64,000 nucleotides of DNA, taken from Sepiola atlantica. Its lineage: Eukaryota > Mollusca > Cephalopoda > Sepiida > Sepiolidae. Shown piece by piece: positions 32,701-44,261 of the stretch. The translations under genes and the position numbers were made by a program. Position 1 is the stretch's first letter. Each line of letters opens with the position of its first letter. The notes under the pieces are model-generated. The model was not told the DNA's origin and searched no databases. It was given only the letters and a program-made list of their open reading frames with translations. The stretch lies in NCBI GenBank assembly GCA_963556195.1, contig OY744522.1:34105443-34169442 (forward strand). Reading direction: 5' to 3'.

Positions 32701-34480
32701 ACACAGAACCTTTGTCCTCCATCTTTCTTCGGACCAGTATGATAGGGAAAACCTTTCTATAATGCCCGTCTTCAACATATCGTTCACTGCTTCTACTAAT
32801 TTCGTCTTATGTATCGGAGTTCAATAGAACCGTAACTTCATCAGTGGATGGTCACCTATATCTATACGCATCTTAATTGTCTTGAGTTTGACCTAACTCC
32901 TTATCCGTCTTCGCTATCACATTCCTATTGTCTCACTTTTCTTTTAACTTCCCTCAGAGCCACTATTTCCTCGTCAGCTATTTCCTTTGACATTTTCCAC
33001 TCATCCCTTTGATCTATCCTGACTTGATTAATTCTTTTCATAGTGGAGGCTTCACCTATCTTGTCACCTTTACAAATCTGTACCGTCTTACCCGACATGT
33101 TGAGATCTCTTTATGTCTCTCTGTTACTGCTCAGAATAATGGAAATCTCTCTATCATTGTCCGTTTTCTCTAAAGTCATTATTTGGCACATTTTCTTCGA
33201 CAGGTCTGTGTTAATCCCTGTTGCCGATATCATTGATCTAGGCGGTAATCTCTTCTCTTACTTCATTACCACTGGGAGCATTTCGCCTCCCATTGGAAAC
33301 CTCTACTCCTCCGACCGTCAGCATCGGGACTTTAAACTTCAACTGGGTCGTATACTTTTTTTAGCCAATCCTCGCCCAGAATTAATTCACTACACTATCT
33401 TGGTTCTATATATATCTTGTGTATTTCCTCTATTCCTCCTACCCTAAACGGTAGTCAATCTATGCCTACTATAGACATTCTTCCTCCTTTTGCTTGAATA
33501 ATCACAAAGTCTAACTTATGCAATTTTGTCTTCATCTTTAGGTGATCGTATGTTTTCTTACTAATCAATGAGACGGACGTGTTTTAACTGATGTTCTCCT
33601 TATCAGCCCCTGGCAAGTTAATTCTTTTCCTTCAGTCAAAATTGACAAAACTGGGCATTTCTATTTAGTCTCTGCTATCTTTCTTTCTCCTTATATCCAC
33701 TGTTCTCCTAGATCAGGGGCGGGCAACCTTTTCAGAGTGACGGCCAGATGAGACTTTAGGAAGGAGATCGTGGGCCGGAGTGAAAAACGAAATCTCAGAA
33801 TTACTATATTTTGTTTACATGAATAAATTGTACAAAAATTGCATTGAACACTCTACAAATCTGATATTTTTTCTCAAGAGCCTTCTGTATGTGTTGTTAT
33901 AAAAAGCGCCGACGAAGAGCTATTTTGAAATCATAAAAAATAATGACGGGGGAAGTAGCAAGTTGATCCAGCATTCGTTTTGACACACCTCACAAAAGTT
34001 TTCTGTTTTATGCCCTCTCCTCGTCTCTCGTTTCGTCTTTGCCTCTCTCTTTCTCTTTTTCTATTTTTATCTCGGGCCAAGAATTTGAAATTAATAGTTA
34101 AAGAAAAATGAAATATACATGCATCATCGCACTGTAAATCTTAATTTAAACCTACTTTTATGTCTGTCAGAAAATGATATGAGTGTTACTGGGAGCTCCG
34201 CGGGCCGGATTGCAATAATAAAGCATAGCAGGGTGGTGGGCCGGACGCTAAGCCTTCACGGGCCGGATGTGGCCCGCGTGCCGGAGGTTGCCCGCCCCTG
34301 TCCTAGATAATGGAGCTGGCAGTAAGTAATCGTCCTCATCATAACTTTGTTGATATTTAAGTGTCGGGAATTTCTCTTAACCCTTTTTCTGCAAAATCTT
34401 TTTATGACTCGTCCTGCCACATTTACAACATCTTCTATAGGGACAATTAGCCTCAAAATGCCTTGTCTGTCCATAGGTCC
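32690..34480 (-). pseudogene. Ty3/gypsy gag end, protease and RT start (element C, 5' part)
   Basis: Minus strand: a degenerate pair of CCHC zinc knuckles at about 34370-34480 (RHFEANCPYRRCCKCGRTSH). The protease C-terminal region at 33300-33600 reads NTSVSLISKKTYDHLKMKT and SELILGEDWLKKVYDP. The RT start at about 32720-32787 reads NDMLKTGIIERFSLSYWS. A hAT element splits gag from protease. Together with 28100-28900 and 29150-29700 this forms one collinear, minus-strand gypsy fossil; the missing RT core was replaced or split by LINE sequences. No reading frame stays open. Confidence 0.75.
33714..34300. mobile_element. non-autonomous hAT element with 8-bp target duplications
   Basis: Termini CAGGGGCGGGCAACCT (33714) and AGGTTGCCCGCCCCTG (ending 34300) are inverted repeats. 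GGGCCGG subterminal motifs occur at both ends. The 8-bp TCCTAGAT at 33706-33713 is repeated exactly at 34301-34308. This meets the hAT definition. No transposase is encoded. It sits inside the gypsy gag/protease remnant. Confidence 0.95.
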
Positions 34481-34652
34481 TGCATTTTAATTTTCTAGTA
34501 TCAATTTGTATCCTGGCCACCCGTTCATCCTCCTCTGCTGTTTCTTTGAAATATATATGGCTTCTGGTCTAGGGTTTTCTCTAAACTTATCTCTTGGTGG
34601 TTTCTAGTACCTGTTCCTAGTGGGACAAAGTATAATATTCAAAGAAAGCAAA

Positions 34653-34723
34653 CGAAAAGATTGTATCAATTCTGCAATTTATTTATCTTGAAAATAAATT
34701 GCAGAATTTATACAATCTTTTCG
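34653..34723. repeat. 32-bp-arm hairpin
   Basis: 34653-34684 and 34692-34723 are inverted copies with one mismatch and a 7-base loop (ATCTTGA). Confidence 0.93.
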
Positions 34724-34739
34724 TATAAATTTTGCAAAC

Positions 34740-35262
34740 ACGCATAAGAATTAGCCTAAATCGCAGCTGTAGCAGACTTTTGTTTACAGTGCTATACTCG
34801 TAAATGAAATAGGGGAAAAATTACTTACTTCTTATCTTTTAAAGTAAAGAAGACTTACGCAAGACAGGTTGACCGAAAGACCGAAAATTGATCGCATGTA
34901 AAAATAATAAAAGTTCTTTCTAGGGCATGCCGTGACCAGCCGAAGGGTAACGAAAACATGGCAGGAAGTTATAAAAATGGACCCAAGGGATAAATAAATA
35001 CCTGGTCAGATATAGGTTACTTTGGAAGTGTTGAATCAAAAAGTAAGAGTTATCGCCCTAGGATTAAAGAAGTCGTCTGCAAACAGTGAAAAGTAAACAG
35101 AACGGTCTCACAATCAAACAAGCATATCGCGTTCAGCGTTTTTTCTACATTCAAATTTAATCAGTGTGTTTGTTAAATAAATCTGTAAAAGTTTCTACTT
35201 CGTACTTCCTTCATTTTTCTGAGTTGTATTTGAACCGAAACGTATAAACATCCAGGCGTAAC
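34740..35262 (-). mobile_element. possible 5' LTR of gypsy element C
   Basis: On the minus strand the segment starts TGTTACGCCTGGATGTTTAT at 35262, a common gypsy LTR start, and lies upstream of the gag knuckles in the right orientation. A matching 3' LTR near 28 kb was not found, so this is a positional argument. Confidence 0.4.
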
Positions 35263-35277
35263 AGAAAGTCAATTTCT

Positions 35278-35345
35278 TAAAGCTGTCTAACTCATGCCAG
35301 CATATGGACGTTAAACTGAATATGATGATGATGATGATGATGATG
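35278..35345 (+). mobile_element. cephalopod-type SINE 3' end
   Basis: CATGCCAGCATATGGACGTT then AAAC and (GAT)n. This box plus GAT repeat is very common at the ends of octopus SINEs. The head is missing. Confidence 0.6.
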
Positions 35346-35670
35346 GCTGAAAAAAAAATTATGTATGCATTTCTAATTTTTTGGACGTGGGGAGGTCAAA
35401 AAAATTTATTCTAACGCTATCTACAAAATAAATTGCAAATAGATAATGCAATTTTTATTTGTTTTTTGTGGAGAAAGCCAAAAAAATAAATGGGAAGTAG
35501 GAAAAGAAGAGAAGAGTAAACAAAGTACCTAATTAAAATTTATGGCTTAATTAAAAAGAAATGTAATTGTTTACAACCCAGTCGACAGGTGAGATCAAAA
35601 TCCTGACATGTTGGTTAACAGCACTTTCTGGTTACCACTGGCCTATAAAAGTTAGGAAATGTATTGTATG

Positions 35671-35906
35671 AAAATAGTATAATTACCGTAGCAAAGGCGA
35701 AACAGTAAGTGTAAAAGAAAGTGTTTGAATAGCCAATCAAAACGGCCCAAATGAAGAAAGTCTAGGTTAAGGAAGCGTTTCATATTTAGTTGGAATATAG
35801 TATAATTACCGTAGCAAAAGAGAGACAATAAGTGTAAAAGAAAGTCTTTGGAATAGCCAATCGAAACGACCCAAATGGTTAAGGGAGCATTCCGTATTTA
35901 ATTGGA
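35671..35906. repeat. direct repeat, two copies of about 120 bp
   Basis: TATAATTACCGTAGCAAA...AATAGCCAATC(A/G)AAACG.CCCAAATG occurs twice in tandem (about 35678 and 35808), with about 85% visual identity. Confidence 0.8.
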
Positions 35907-36377
35907 AAATCTACTGTAGCTAATAGACAATAGCAAGAACAAAAAAAAAAGAAATAATAACTGTCTTATGACGAAATAGTTATCCTATGAAGAAGACTTC
36001 CCGTGGAAGTGGAAGTGGATTTCAGCACGAGAGTGAAAATTCCTCTGATGTATGCAATTGAAGACCTAAAATTACTCAAGAGAAATAACTTTATCTTCTC
36101 ATTTTCCAAGGCGATATCTCAGTGATGTTAACAATTATCAGAATTGGATTTATATATTAATATCTTATTAATAGGATCTGTGCATTTTTTTTTTGAAAAG
36201 GTTAAATTGAAAAAAAAATATAAAAAAGGGAGGTCCATGCAATAAATTATAACAAACAAATAATAATTATGTACAATGTAACCGTATGCAAGAAGTATCC
36301 ATTGTTTTAAATTCATATTGTCTCCTTTTAATAATAATATTTGAACAAAGTCTGTAAAATTCCTGCTTTTCTTCCAG

Positions 36378-36470
36378 ATTCTTGGATTGTTGGTCCCACA
36401 ATGCCAACAAAGAGGGGCGATTTTGCCATAGGAATGATTGATGACAAAATGGTATGTGCAGGAGGTTTTG
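36378..36470 (+). CDS. KLHDC8: KLHDC8-like kelch protein, coding exon 4
   Basis: Encodes codons 249-279 (ends on base 1 of codon 280): SWIVGPTMPTKRGDFAIGMI then DDKMVCAGGF. Its W, PTKR and AGG elements are those of blade five to six, and KRGDFAIG lines up with KRADFVVG in vertebrate KLHDC8. Acceptor TTTTCTTCCAG ends at 36377. The donor TTTG|GTAAGT is at 36471. At 93 bp it keeps frame, so skipping it would delete one kelch half-blade without a frameshift. Confidence 0.92.
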
Positions 36471-37185
36471 GTAAGTACACGATTCTTTTTTATCTATAAA
36501 TTAATACGATAGCATGTGTGTTCGTGTGTCACACTTACATCAAAAGCTCTGCGCATGCGTGCCGCACGTAGATTTGTGCATTTTTGGATGCAGGTAAGTC
36601 AACGCCGAGGCACTTTTAGTGCAGGTCCTAATGTAAAAAAAGCACTGAATTTTCTAGTGCAACAAAGTGATTTCCAAATTGCAGGTCATCGCACATGACA
36701 AGTCATACATCACCGTTAAGTGACTACAGTATCTACAAAAACCTCTCTCTTTATAATTATTACAGGTTTTATAAAGGAAGTGTGAGTGCCCCTCTAACAG
36801 TGAGACCTCCGTTATAAATCCGACCACTTCATTGTTACCACCTCTCATAATTCTTTCTCATATTTTAAAACTAGAGCAGATCCATTCTATCAAAAATGAC
36901 AGAAATTAAAAAATTTTTTTATATAACAATAAAACATATATACATCATCTGTTTCTCCTCGGATATTGTTTAATGAAATTTATTTTGGGGTGTGATTGAA
37001 GAAAAACTGAAAATGTACCTCCCTGTACAGGGATTGAGCTCACAGCCTTCAGATTATGAGACTATCACATTTGATACGCACATCACGTCTCATCCCATTC
37101 ACTGTTTATTGTCGCACAGACACATCAATACACCTCACGCATCTCAGCATTATTATTTAGTGATGATTTTTTTTTTCTTTTCCAG
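36471..37185 (+). other. KLHDC8: KLHDC8 intron 4 (715 bp, phase 1)
   Basis: GTAAGT at 36471, pyrimidine-rich tract and TTTTCCAG ending at 37185. No other feature was recognised in it. Confidence 0.9.
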
Positions 37186-37376
37186 GTAACCTGGGGCAGC
37201 CATTGAGTGTTGTTGAAGCCTATGACCCAGCAACTAAAAGTTGGTCAACTCTGTCTGACATTCCAAGCGCCCATAGCTCTTGTGCCCACATAATGTATGA
37301 AGGGCGACTATACATCATCGGTGGCCTTTCTTTGCAAGGCCATAGTGCCTGCATGGAATCAATTGGGATTAGCTAA
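37186..37376 (+). CDS. KLHDC8: KLHDC8-like kelch protein, final coding exon and stop
   Basis: Encodes codons 280-342 and TAA at 37374-37376. It reads NLGQPLSVVEAYDPATKSWS then TLSDIPSAHSSCAHIMYEGR, LYIIGG and a short tail ending SIGIS. This is the last blade, including the (C)SSC-like segment and final GG seen near the C-terminus of KLHDC8 proteins. Total length is 342 residues against about 350-354 in human, so the protein is complete. The 3' UTR continues into AT-rich sequence. Confidence 0.93.
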
Positions 37377-37681
37377 CTTCTTCTTGGCCACACTTTTACT
37401 TTTTAAAGCTTCAGAAAAAGCCATCAGAATGGGCTTGAAAGATATTTGGCTCAAGAATTCTTGCAACATATTTGAGCTGTTGAGTAATCATGGGGGAGGG
37501 GTGTTCAGTGTTTCTTTCCGATCACACCAGCTTGAAAGAAAATTGCTACATCACTTTTTTAAATGGGCTCCTTTCAACAATCATAAACTTGTAGAATATC
37601 GCTGCATTTCGAGCTTCTTCGCAATGAAAAAACGCCTTATTTTTTTTATATTTTTTTTTTAATAAGCACATTTTTAGAGTG

Positions 37682-37687
37682 AATAAA
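37682..37687 (+). terminator. possible KLHDC8 poly(A) signal
   Basis: AATAAA about 306 bases after the stop codon. It is the first canonical hexamer seen downstream; other AT-rich variants are nearby. Confidence 0.5.
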
Positions 37688-38276
37688 CTCAGAGAATCTT
37701 GTAGCATTTCGATAATGAACAATTTTTTGTGAGGTTTGTTTTCATTTTTTTTTTTACTTATTTTTGATAGCATGACTGGTATTGCCAACTTGTGCCAGTA
37801 TTAAAACTATGGTAGCACAAAACGCTCATCATTTCAACGTTTGGCTGCTTCGTGAATCTTATTTTCGATGCATCATGAACTTAGACATCAAATATAGTGA
37901 GTGATTTGTGCTGCTGTAGTTTAATACACACCAGACAACAATTATATTATACATCATATTAAGTTAAAAATCACTTGTTTCTTATTGAAATGCATTCTAA
38001 GAGTTTGACTAATTAGAGTATTTACTCCCCCCCCCCCCCCCAAATGGATCTATTTTAAAAAAATGATACACTTTTTTTCATGATTTTTCAGTATTTTATA
38101 TGCTTGTTGTTTTCAATTGTAACGGTGCTCTAAAATTTCTTCTTTATGCTCTTCAATCATTCCACGGAACGGTACAAATTTGTCATTCGTTTTCATTAGA
38201 AAAACATGACTAAAAACAAATTTCTTTTTGGCGGATGTCAACATTTTTATTTATTTAAAATAAAATAAAAATTTGA

Positions 38277-38868
38277 GTACTCTTATAGATGACGCACCAT
38301 GTGTCCGTGACTTTGTGTCATCAACATTCGGGCAGATTACAGAAGCGCCCGAGAGTTGATGAGGCGAAAACTGCCAAACGCTAAATTGAAGACTGGCAGC
38401 CGATAAATTATGACGAAGAAAACCATACTAAAATACGTATATAAAAATAAAGAACGAACAAACCAGTTATTAATTAGATGTTTGTTTTTGTTTGTTTTTT
38501 GTCAAAGGAACCATTGTTAATCAAATGTTTTTTAAAAAAAATTTTATTTGTGTACCGGAAATTTTCAAAAGATGATTTTATTTGCTTTGTTAAGCAAATG
38601 TTTTTGTTTTTTGAAATTTTTTTTCAATGTTTTTTAAAAAAAATTTAACATTTAAAAAAAACAAAAAAAACTCAATTAGTCCTTCAGGAGATTCAACGGG
38701 CTGACAGAGATTATAGAAATTCATTTTTTTTTTTTAAACGCGATTAATTTCTTCCAAAAGTTATCAACTGCTTGGTTAATAGTTTTGTCAACTCTCGGAC
38801 GCTTCCGAGACCTGCCCAAACGTTGACGACGCAAAGTCAGAGAAACATAGTGGGTTAGCTAAGAGTAC
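38277..38868. mobile_element. long-TIR DNA transposon, copy 2
   Basis: Starts GTACTCTTATAGATGACGCA and ends in the inverted equivalent ...AAGAGTAC. It shares the GCGCCCGAGAGTTGA and AAACTGCCAAACGCTAAATT boxes with copies 1 and 3. No ORF. Confidence 0.9.
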
Positions 38869-40424
38869 CAAGATTTGAATTATACTTTTGATTAAGCAAC
38901 AAATTTTCAAATTATCAAATTTTTATTTTTTAAAACCTGACTTGATCATTTTTTTGGGGATGGTGTCAGTTTGCTATGTATGTTCAATCTAAAAGACCCC
39001 CCCCCCCCACACACACACACACATTTGGACCTGATATTTCTCAAAGATTTTTTCACCATTCAAATTTTGTTATATTTAATTTTTATTTTTAATCTTCGGT
39101 TTACTATATTAATTGAACAATAAATTTTGAAAAACTTAATGTTCAATTTTTAGAGGGGGTGGTTGTATGTACATTTACTGTAAAATTATCCCTTTTTATG
39201 CAAAATTTTTAAAAAGTGTTTGTAAATGTAATTATTTGAGTTAAAGATCAGTCAAAAAATGGAGCAGCTGGAAAATTAAACTTATATAGAAAAAAATGAA
39301 CCCTTGTATTAAAAATTGAACAAGTTCTTTTTATTTGTTTTCTATATAATCTGAAAATTTGATTCTTAATAGATAATAGAATAATTTTTTAAGATTTAAA
39401 TTGAATGACAAAAATGTTAGCTGCTGTGTCTGGGGGCGAAGATGTCTGCCTTCCTTTTTTTTAATTTTTTATATTAAATGACACATCTTCAATGTTCACT
39501 AATTTTTCAGTGAGACAGAGATAAAATATTTTAAATATCAAAATGACTATCTGAGATACCCGTCTTGCCCAGGATGTAAAAATGTATGTCAAAAAAAGGT
39601 TAAAAGATGAACATAAAGACAGATTTTTTGGATAATTGTTTTTTTTTTCTTGAAAGTATTTCATTTATCCTTATATCTTTTTAGGAATTCTAAAAAATGA
39701 CGGGCAAATATTGGGACAAAAATAAAGAAAAAATTGTCTTTAAAATTTTTTTAAAGTACAAATATTTGTTTTGTAAGAAAGAATATTCAACCATCATGCA
39801 ACAGTAAAAAATCTTGTAACACTAAAATTGTAAGCAATACACGTCCACCATGTTAGAAATGGTGAAATGGCTTAAAAAATCACTGATGGTATTTTTTTTT
39901 ATTAGATTATATTACACATAGTTATTGGCAAAGAAACATTGAATCTAATGGTTTTATGCGACAAATTTTTTTTAAATAGTGACGAGTGACATTTTTTTTT
40001 AGAAATCCTCTAAACTTAATCAACATTTTTGTAGCACTTTTGTAAACAATGGTTTTCCATTGGGTGTGAAAACACAAAGATTGCAAAGTGTTCAAATTTT
40101 TTTTCTCGTCAAGTAAAAACTTTAAGCTCATTTAGTTTTGTTCAACTTTTACGTTATTTGAACACAGATTAACTTCCTGGGCAACTACGGGTACCTCTGC
40201 TGTGAAGTTACATCCCTTAAACCAGAGTTACCTAACTTGAGGCGAATCTTTTTCTTCATATTCACCTCTTTAGTGAAACGGGAGGAAAATTTAATAGTAA
40301 CAAAGGTTAAACTCAAGTAAATCTGTTAAATTACTTTTCCAAGAAACGATTTATCTCTTTGTACTTAAAAATATGATTTTACTAAAATAATAAGCTTAGT
40401 AATAAATGAAAGTTATTACTAAAC
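38869..40424. other. AT-rich intergenic sequence
   Basis: No gene is visible. It contains a C-run and a (CA)n tract at about 38999-39023 and many poly-A/T runs. Confidence 0.5.
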
Positions 40425-40426
40425 TA

Positions 40427-40943
40427 TGAGGTGTGTTAACGAGACTGGTGCCACAAACAATTACTTATTTTAAATCCAAACAACGAACTGCATGATTTCT
40501 CTATTCAAAATAATCCCTCGAATCTAGTGCACCTTCACCTCATTCTATGTCATATTTCTATGCACTACTCAATGGATTTTTCTCCGATGCCTGCCAGCCA
40601 GCTCTGTTGTTCCAGCCACTTTGATGACCTATGCACATTTAAAACACACCGCCTTGATGATTTCTTTGAGCGTTTGGAAAAGAAAAAAAACTCACATGGA
40701 GCAAGATCAAATGAATAAGGAGGTTGTTCCAATATGGTGATGTTCTTTTCATTCGTTGCTTGGTACTCATAGCTGAACGACCTAAAAAAGAAGAGGTGTA
40801 GACAAAAGTATGCAAAAAAAAAAATGTAATGACTGCAGAAAGCTGACAGATATCACGTAGACTAATTAGTCAATCTGCTTCTCTCTCTTTCGCTCATAGC
40901 TCACACAGTGTACCCAGTCCCGTTACTTTTCAGACTGACCTCG
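40427..40943 (-). mobile_element. deleted mariner element with transposase C-terminal piece
   Basis: Ends TGAGGTGTGTTAACGAGACT (left) and the inverse ...CAGACTGACCTCG (right), each flanked by TA (40425-40426, 40944-40945). Inside on the minus strand, about 40690-40770, is ITILEQPPYSFDLAPCEFFF, the third catalytic Asp block of mariner transposases, followed by a decayed C-terminus ending RDYFE near 40500. The N-terminal two thirds are gone. Confidence 0.82.
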
Positions 40944-41004
40944 TAATAAGTTGAGTAAAATAAAGATATAGCATTTCAATTAGCTTAACGAGGAACGATT
41001 ACTC

Positions 41005-41895
41005 ACTTCTTTTATAAATAGAGATTTTGTCCATCAGTTGCAATTTAAAAAAAAAATAATAAATGCATTACATTCAATGTTTTTTTTTTTTTTTGTTTTT
41101 TTTAAATTTTTTTTTAACAAAAAAAAATCGGCTCGACATTATTTTTGAACATTTTATTGCTTAAAACCATTGGATTCGATGTTCTACTTATATAAATAGA
41201 GATTTTGTCCGTCTGTCAGTCATAATTTGTCCATCAGTTGCAATTTAAAAAAAAATTATAAATGCATTACATTCAATGTTTTTTGAACAAAAAAAATCGG
41301 CTCGACATTATTTTTGAACATTTTATTGCTTAAAACCATTGGATTCGATGTTCTACTTATATAAATAGAGATTTTGTCCGTCTGTCAGTCATAATTTGTC
41401 CATCAGTTGCAATTTAAAAAAAAATTATAAATGCATTACATTCAATGTTTTTTGAACAAAAAAAATCGGCTCGACATTATTTTTGAACATTTTATTGCTT
41501 AAAACCATTGGATTCGATGTTCTACTTATATAAATAGAGATGTTGTCCGTCTGTCAGTCATAATTTGTCCATCAGTTGCAATTTAAAAAAAAATTATAAA
41601 TGCATTACATTCAATGTTTTTTGAACAAAAAAAATCGGCTCGACATTATTTTTGAACATTTTATTGCTTAAAACCATTGGATTCGATGTTCTACTTATAT
41701 AAATAGAGATTTTGTCCGTCTGTCAGTCATAATTTGTCCATCAGTTGCAATTTTAAAAAAAATTATAAATGCATTACATTCAATGTTTTTTGAACAAAAA
41801 AAATCGGCTCGACATTATTTTTGAACATGTTATTGTTTAAAACCATTGGATTCGATGTTCTACTTATATAAATAGAGATTTTGTCCGTCTACCTG
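41005..41895. repeat. 169-bp tandem repeat, about five units
   Basis: The unit begins TTCTACTTATATAAATAGAG and includes TTTTGTCCGTCTGTCAGTCA, TGCATTACATTCAATG and TCGGCTCGACATTATT. Units start near 41181, 41350, 41519 and 41688, with partial units at each end, and differ by only a few bases. The unit start resembles the TC-type 5' end of Helitron-family elements. Confidence 0.92.
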
Positions 41896-42794
41896 TAAGT
41901 AACAATTTTTTTAAACGTGATAAATACATTGCGGAATTTGTCTCATTCGAAATATCAGAAATTTTTATATTTAGAAATGGAGAATATTGCATTAATAATA
42001 AATAATAAATTCCCAACAAATAAATCGAAACCGAAACCTTGAGATCTTCAGTTCTACCAACTGATCAATTTGAACTTTCTTATAAATAGAGCTTAACAAA
42101 ATAATTATAGTTTTGGTGTGACGTCATAGATTTATGATTTACGTCATGTTTAAAAATGAATTCAAACATAAGCGATAATAAAACAAAATTAAGTAAATAG
42201 ATAAATATTTGAAAATATTTTAATAGTCCAAAAGAATTTATTTTGCTTTAACTACGTATTGTATATAGTTATTTCACAATTATATAATCGTCCCAGCCTA
42301 TCAAAAATATGTGACCGGCTGGGAGGATTATATTTTTGATATTTTATTAAAAAAAGAATTAGTCACATTTTTACTTACAGTTTACCGATTGAAATATTTT
42401 AATGGTGCAAGAGGAATGGAAAGATTTGCTTGAAAAACTTTTCTTGATTTGATGGTGAAGAGCTATTATTTAATTACATGATCCACTTTTTTTTGCATTT
42501 TGATTGTTTGAACCCTTTCATTCTTCGGATGGTTCTTGCCGTAGTCTATAACTTTCTAACAATTCTAAACTAAATCCGCTTGGCTAGATTGCTCTCGTTT
42601 CATGTTCCATTCATTTTAGTTAACTATTAGGTCATCCCATAAATTCTGACCCAATATTAATTCTCTAAAATTAAATAGTAAGTTGGAATGTCTAATGGAA
42701 CTAACTAATATTTATATATCATATATAAATATTTATCATCTTCGAAATATATTATGGAACACGGTCACACACATTACATCACAGTGTTGAAGTC

Positions 42795-43000
42795 TTGCCT
42801 AATCAAGTAAGATTTGCTATATAAAAAAAATTAAATATTAAAAAAAAATATTTAAAAAAAAAATCACTTGCCTAATCAAGTAAGATTTGCTATATTTAAA
42901 ACAAATTAAATATTAAAAAAAAATATTTAAAAAAAATCACTTGCCTAATCAAGTAAGATTTACTATATAAAAAAAAATATTTAAAAAAAAAATCACTTCT
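42795..43000. repeat. tandem repeat of about 75 bp, three units
   Basis: ACTTGCCTAATCAAGTAAGA plus a poly-A-interrupted ATTAAATATT section, repeated three times with indels. Confidence 0.88.
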
Positions 43001-43491
43001 CAACGCCGACATATTTCCATTTCTTGCATTGTGATAGCCTTCTAATACTCCTCGAGATACGTATTACACACAATGCTTCAAGCAAACTACCTCTCCTTAT
43101 TATAAATATATATATGTATTTGAGCACATTTAACTTTTATAGAATTTTAGTATACAAGAAAAATTCCTTACAATTTCACTGTTTAAAACCCTTGTCACCT
43201 GATACTATCAAAGGATCATTTGAGGGGGGTGGGTGGGCATTTGCAGAATATGAAACAAATGCAAGGAAGATAAGGTACATTTACAAAGCGAATAATAAAA
43301 AGAGAATTTAGGAAACTGAAAACGGACACAACTTATTAGATTCTTGTTTTAAATCTATTTAGTTAAAAAAAATTGCTTTTATTTATATTTGAATTACCTT
43401 AAAGCTTTTTGCTTCCACTGCGATGATAGTTGCCAAGTTGGTAATATTTTTTTTCTCTGAAAAGCGAATTTAGGATGCTGAAAATGCTGAT

Positions 43492-43735
43492 TTTTTTTTT
43501 TCTTTGAGAATTGTAGCTGTTGATTGCTTTAAAAAATTTTTTTTTTCTTTGAGAATTGTAGCTGTTGATTGCTTAAAAAAAATTTTTTTTTTTCTTTGAG
43601 AATTGTAGCTGTTGATTGCTTAAAAAAATTTTTTTTTTCTTTGAGAATTGTAGCTGTTGATTGCTTTAAAAAATTTTTTTTTTCTTTGAGAATTGTAGCT
43701 GTTGATTGCTTTAAAAAATTTTTTTTTATCAATCT
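43492..43735. repeat. 45-47-bp tandem repeat, five units
   Basis: Unit TTTCTTTGAGAATTGTAGCT plus GTTGATTGCTT and A/T runs. AGAATTG recurs at 43507, 43552, 43599, 43644 and 43689. Confidence 0.95.
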
Positions 43736-43850
43736 GACTCAAAAATGTTTTGCATTAGAATAGTAGCAGTCTGAAATATTGTTTTTTTTTTCCCCTAAAA
43801 AACATAAGAACTAATAATAAATAAGACCCTTTAAATTCCAATAGCCAATG

Positions 43851-43854
<4 letters not shown>

Positions 43855-43880
<26 letters not shown>
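43855..43880. repeat. poly-T tract
   Basis: A run of about 26 T. Confidence 0.9.
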
Positions 43881-43881
<1 letters not shown>

Positions 43882-44261
43882 ACATTGTCGATAAAGAAAT
43901 CGTTGCTTTCCCAAAGTTTTGAGTCAGTATTGAAAACAAAACAAAAAAGCAATCGACAGATAAAATATAGTTGTATGGTTTGAGGAAATTTTCATAGCTA
44001 AGTCTTCAACTGCAGGATTTTTGTTAACTAATGCCACAAGACGTTTTTCATCAAAATCAACTGAACATTTTTAATGATCTTCATCTTTAAGTGCAAAATT
44101 TTCATTTTTGAATTTTGTGAACCATTTTCGGCACATTCTTTCATCTAGGCATTCTTCTCTTAAGCTGAGTGATTATTACAAGTCATTTTAGTTACCTTTT
44201 TTATATGCTTCAAATGTTCCTTTTAATGACTTTCAACAGTGAAACTCGAAATAATTTTTCA

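Larger units (their letters stand above)
24751..36377 (+). other. KLHDC8: KLHDC8 intron 3 (11627 bp, phase 1)
   Basis: GTGAGT at 24751, acceptor CTTTTCTTCCAG ending 36377. Most of it is transposable elements, listed separately. Bases 26941-28100 and 35350-36370 hold little that I recognise. Confidence 0.85.
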
